Origin: Calothrix sp. NIES-4105
Lineage (GTDB): Bacteria; Cyanobacteriota; Cyanobacteriia; Cyanobacteriales; Nostocaceae
Length of the DNA stretch: 64,000 nucleotides
NCBI RefSeq assembly: GCF_002368415.1
Contig: NZ_AP018290.1
Span: 6,585,614 to 6,649,613, forward strand
Direction: 5' to 3'
Shown here: one piece after another, positions 61,674 through 64,000 of the stretch
Position numbering within the stretch: the first letter of the stretch is position 1
Layout of the letters: every line of letters starts with the position of its first letter
Notes under the pieces: model-generated
What the model was told of the DNA's origin: nothing
The model's database searches: none
What the model saw: only the letters and a program-made list of their open reading frames with translations
Translations under genes and position numbers: made by a program

Positions 61674-62279
61674 ATGAATAACCGCATTGATATTAATCGT
61701 GCTTATGAAATTTTTGGACTAGTACCAGGTGCATCGCAGCAAGAAATAAAGCGCGCGTATCGTCAACTAATAAGAATATGGCATCCCGATAGTATTGCAG
61801 ACCCAGTAAAAAAGCTCGAAGCCGAAGAAAGAACAAAGATTATCAACGCAGCATATAAAATACTCAAGTCGCAAGATAATATTCCACAACCGCAAACTCC
61901 TCGCGACAAGGTAAACGTTACTAACTCTAAACCGACAGCATCAAACGCTGAGAAGTTTTACGACTGTGGAGTCGAGAACGTCAAACGAGGTAAATACGAA
62001 GAAGCAATTAAAAACTTTACCCAAGCAATTCGTCTTAACCCTCTTTATATAGAAGCATATAAATATAGAGGGCTTGTTTGTTCACAACTTGGCTTAGAAC
62101 TGCGCGCGACAGCCGACTTAACAAAAGCAATCGAACTCGAAAGGCGCCTGCACGGTAAATATAGCAAACCGCCGGCGCCGCCACCAAACTATAAATACTC
62201 ATACTACCGTAAGCCCAAACCCTTTGGTGAAAGGGTGTGTCAAGCTTTGAAGAACTTATTTAGATTAAAGCGACGTTAA
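61674..62279 (+). CDS. J-domain and TPR protein
   Basis: The 201-aa protein has an N-terminal DnaJ domain (residues 8-68; AYEIFGLVPGASQQEIKRAYRQLIRIWHPDSIAD) with the HPD motif that stimulates DnaK. TPR repeats follow at about 90-160 (AEKFYDCGVENVKRGKYEEAIKNFTQAIRLNPLYIEAYKYRG), then a basic tail with prolines. It lacks the zinc-finger and C-terminal substrate domains of classic DnaJ, so it is a type III J protein that brings Hsp70 to a particular client. The client may be the WD40 protein encoded just before it, on the evidence of position only. Confidence 0.88.
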   Translation: MNNRIDINRAYEIFGLVPGASQQEIKRAYRQLIRIWHPDSIADPVKKLEAEERTKIINAAYKILKSQDNIPQPQTPRDKVNVTNSKPTASNAEKFYDCGVENVKRGKYEEAIKNFTQAIRLNPLYIEAYKYRGLVCSQLGLELRATADLTKAIELERRLHGKYSKPPAPPPNYKYSYYRKPKPFGERVCQALKNLFRLKRR

Positions 62280-62779
62280 TAAAAGTTTATATAATTAATA
62301 AGTAATTACTCTCATATATATAAAGGTAGTTGGCAAAACTTTGCAGAAAGTAAACAGCAATCACAATTGGTAAATAAGTGAGATTTTCTTAGAAAGTAGT
62401 GCTAACTTAAAAACATGGCACAGAGAAGTTCAAGTTTCAATCAAGTTTCAATAAACAAAAAGCTAGATGTTAGAGCTAGTGCCACCCGCTTTAATATCGC
62501 CGCAATCACTGTTCTATAGTCGCATCCTTCAATAAATGTGTTTTCGCCTTGAGTTTCATTTCATTGTTTTTGGAGGTTACTGAACGCACAGCCAAAAATG
62601 CCTGCCTAGCTGTAAATAACGGATGCACAGCACTATACGAAACAAATTGCGATGTACAGTCCACACTAGTTAAGTAATTCCTCTGCTAATTTTAAACTCT
62701 TACAAATTCCATCAATATATAGTAAACCGCTGTAAGCTACTGATAAAATTCGGTCGTAGCATACAGCGGTTAACTCTAT
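62280..62779. other. Intergenic stretch, no gene seen
   Basis: The 500 bases have stops in all frames. GTTCAAGTTTCAATCAAG followed by TTTCAATAAAC at 62429-62458 shows a short direct repeat. No RNA gene or promoter could be assigned. Confidence 0.4.
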
Positions 62780-62912
62780 TTAGTGCTGAGTCGAAAGTGC
62801 TGAGTGCTGAGTTTAGTTAAAAGTTAAGAGGCGCGGAGTTAGGAGTTAGGAGTTAGGAGTAAATCTTAAACACTCAGCACTCAGTACTCAGCACTCAACA
62901 CTACTCAGCACG
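62780..62912. repeat. Facing STRR arrays (GTGCTGA / ACTCAGC) with GGAGTTA repeats
   Basis: GTGCTGAGTGCTGAGT at about 62782-62812 is inverted by ACTCAGCACTCAGTACTCAG at 62873-62900. Between them lies (GGAGTTA)x3-4. The result is a large imperfect palindrome made of heptamers. It lies behind the PEP-CTERM gene and overlaps its last codons. Confidence 0.7.
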
Positions 62913-63668
62913 AGCGCACTTTTTACTTCTTAACACGGCGCCCACAACAAGCAGCGAACCCAAAACAACAGACGGCTCAGGAATTTTGCGGCTACCAGTA
63001 TTCGATTTAGAACTTAATACAAACGCACGTTCTACAGGATCGCTGCTTCTCGACCAGTTTTTTGTATCTCCTTGGTAAACACTCATACCATTAGTTCCAA
63101 AACCTTTATCTGTAGTTTCCCAGTAAATATCATCGCGCTCAAAGTTACTAGAAAGTTGCAAACCTAGCCAATAGATAGTATTCGCTGCTATATTTACTGG
63201 CTTTTCAAAATCAAACGAGTAGCTGTACTCGTTATAATAATTAAACAGCGAACGATTTGTAGCTTGTTTGAGTACATTAGTCCCAATACCCGAAGCAAAA
63301 GCTTGTGTGTCAGGTTGACCACCGATATCTTGAAATAGAAAATATTTAGCAGTGCCATCCCATTTAGACCCAGGCGCCTCAACAGTCCAAAACTTAAGAT
63401 GATCTAACCAACTGTCTTGACTCACTACAAAATCTTCTGCTTGTATCCATAAAGTAGCTTCTCTTCCAGCAGTTAAACTAGGCGCCCCATTATCAAACAA
63501 TACTTGTGACTGTGTAGATGATAGTGCATTCGTCAAATCTTGGTTAACCTTAGTTGCGTCAAATATACCTTGAGTGGCACTTACCCTTCCTGCTTGCAAT
63601 GCTAATGCAGCGAATAACACTCTAATAAAAACTGGGAACAACCTATGCGAAATTTGAAGCCGAGCCAT
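62901..63668 (-). CDS. Secreted PEP-CTERM protein
   Basis: The 255-aa protein has an N-terminal signal peptide (HRLFPVFIRVLFAALALQAGRVSA, residues 8-31) and a beta-rich body with an Asp/Trp-rich pattern (FVVSQDSWLDHLKFWTVEAPGSKWDG, ANTIYWLGLQLSSNF). It ends in a PEP-CTERM sorting signal (KIPEPSVVLGSLLVVGAVLRSKKCARAE): Pro-Glu-Pro, one helix and a basic end. Such proteins are processed by exosortase and go to the outer surface or exopolysaccharide. The last codons are formed by the STRR repeat that follows (CACGAGCGCACTTTTTACTTC), so the basic tail may have been added by the repeat. The start is ATG 63668. Confidence 0.78.
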   Translation of the reverse strand: MARLQISHRLFPVFIRVLFAALALQAGRVSATQGIFDATKVNQDLTNALSSTQSQVLFDNGAPSLTAGREATLWIQAEDFVVSQDSWLDHLKFWTVEAPGSKWDGTAKYFLFQDIGGQPDTQAFASGIGTNVLKQATNRSLFNYYNEYSYSFDFEKPVNIAANTIYWLGLQLSSNFERDDIYWETTDKGFGTNGMSVYQGDTKNWSRSSDPVERAFVLSSKSNTGSRKIPEPSVVLGSLLVVGAVLRSKKCARAE

Positions 63669-63857
63669 TTACTTTCTCCTGAAACCAGGTAATTGTATTG
63701 ATAGATGCACCCGGTAGCAGTCTGTTTTAAGCATTCTTTTGTGGTAGACACACTTGATTACCACCACTTAATAAATACATAATTTTGCGTATAAATACAT
63801 AACGTATAAGCAAATTATAAACTATATTTTTTTACCATAAGCATTTCTTCTAATTAT

Positions 63858-63993
63858 TCCTCAACACTCAGCACTCAGTACTCAGTACTCAGCACGAGCG
63901 CACGAGCGCACTCAACACTCATCACTCACCACTCTCCACTCAGCACGAGCGCACGAGCGCACGAGCGCACTCATTACTCTCCCCTTGCCTTCA
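63858..63993. repeat. STRR array with ACGAGCGC octamers
   Basis: ACTCAGC, ACTCAGT and ACTCATC heptamers alternate with short runs of ACGAGCGC (two copies at about 63893, three near 63946). It is the third and largest STRR cluster of the window. The stretch 63669-63857 before it holds only the promoter side of the PEP-CTERM gene. Confidence 0.7.
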
Positions 63994-64000
63994 AAGGCTA

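Overview
The window looks like a chromosomal segment of a filamentous, probably heterocyst-forming (Nostocales-type) cyanobacterium. The signs are a tocopherol cyclase, a Ser/Thr kinase fused to a GUN4 domain, an alternative respiratory terminal oxidase cluster of the cyanobacterial ARTO type, a tRNA-Arg(CCU) gene split by a group I intron, heptameric STRR repeats and a low GC content (about 40% by eye). The usual cyanobacterial HIP1 octamer GCGATCGC was not seen. The palindrome GGCGCC instead occurs about 110 times by eye count, more than twenty times the rough chance expectation.

Layout. 0-7 kb: small membrane protein, esterase, a recQ remnant, the Hsp20 gene, two cyanobacterial hypothetical/NTF2-like genes, and a REP-associated tyrosine transposase (RAYT) sitting between two arrays of related tandem repeats in opposite orientation. 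6.6-11.7 kb: a MarR regulator with an EmrA/EmrB-like efflux set and a further MFS exporter. 12.7-19 kb: two DUF2231 membrane proteins, ctaC-ctaD-ctaE of an ARTO-type quinol oxidase, a small membrane protein and a type II NADH dehydrogenase, which together could form a short NADH-to-quinone-to-oxygen chain. 19.3-21.5 kb: a divergent HTH/unknown gene pair between two similar hairpin repeats. 21.5-31.7 kb: an accessory region of redox and detoxification genes (UbiD remnant, flavin-binding protein, aldo/keto reductase, cupin, alcohol dehydrogenase, AraC regulator, NhaP antiporter, tannase-like esterase). Here one divergent promoter module of about 100-150 bp is present three times, with several chimeric or truncated gene remnants.

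31.7-41.9 kb: cytochrome b561, small zinc-ribbon and secreted proteins, a LacI fragment, a Tat-exported aldo/keto reductase, a ClC chloride transporter fused to CBS and USP domains, a DM13 lipoprotein and a cellulose synthase-like GT2 enzyme. 42-47 kb: envelope and stress genes (two LEA-like glycine-zipper proteins, PRC-barrel/DUF2382, ExoD, polysaccharide deacetylase). 47-57 kb: an HTH protein of unknown function, a GT39-like glycosyltransferase, a Uma2 gene broken by a MITE, the kinase-GUN4 gene followed by a membrane-anchored PstS-like protein, PlsC, an AI-2E family transporter, DUF2288 and a YdcF-like protein. 57-64 kb: the intron-containing tRNA, tocopherol cyclase, a coiled-coil/WD40 protein with a J-domain/TPR partner, and a PEP-CTERM protein among STRR repeats.

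The intergenic DNA is unusually rich in small palindromic elements. One MITE family with ends resembling TAGTGGTC...TGTCAT...TTTTGG (TA target) occurs repeatedly. In three genes the stop codon is the TAG at, or directly abutting, the MITE end, and one copy cleanly interrupts a Uma2 reading frame. ACGGAT-type and ACCACAAAGG-type hairpins sit at gene 3' ends or nest inside these MITEs. The RAYT with its flanking arrays, the MITE/stop-codon association and the GGCGCC excess are the most interesting signals.
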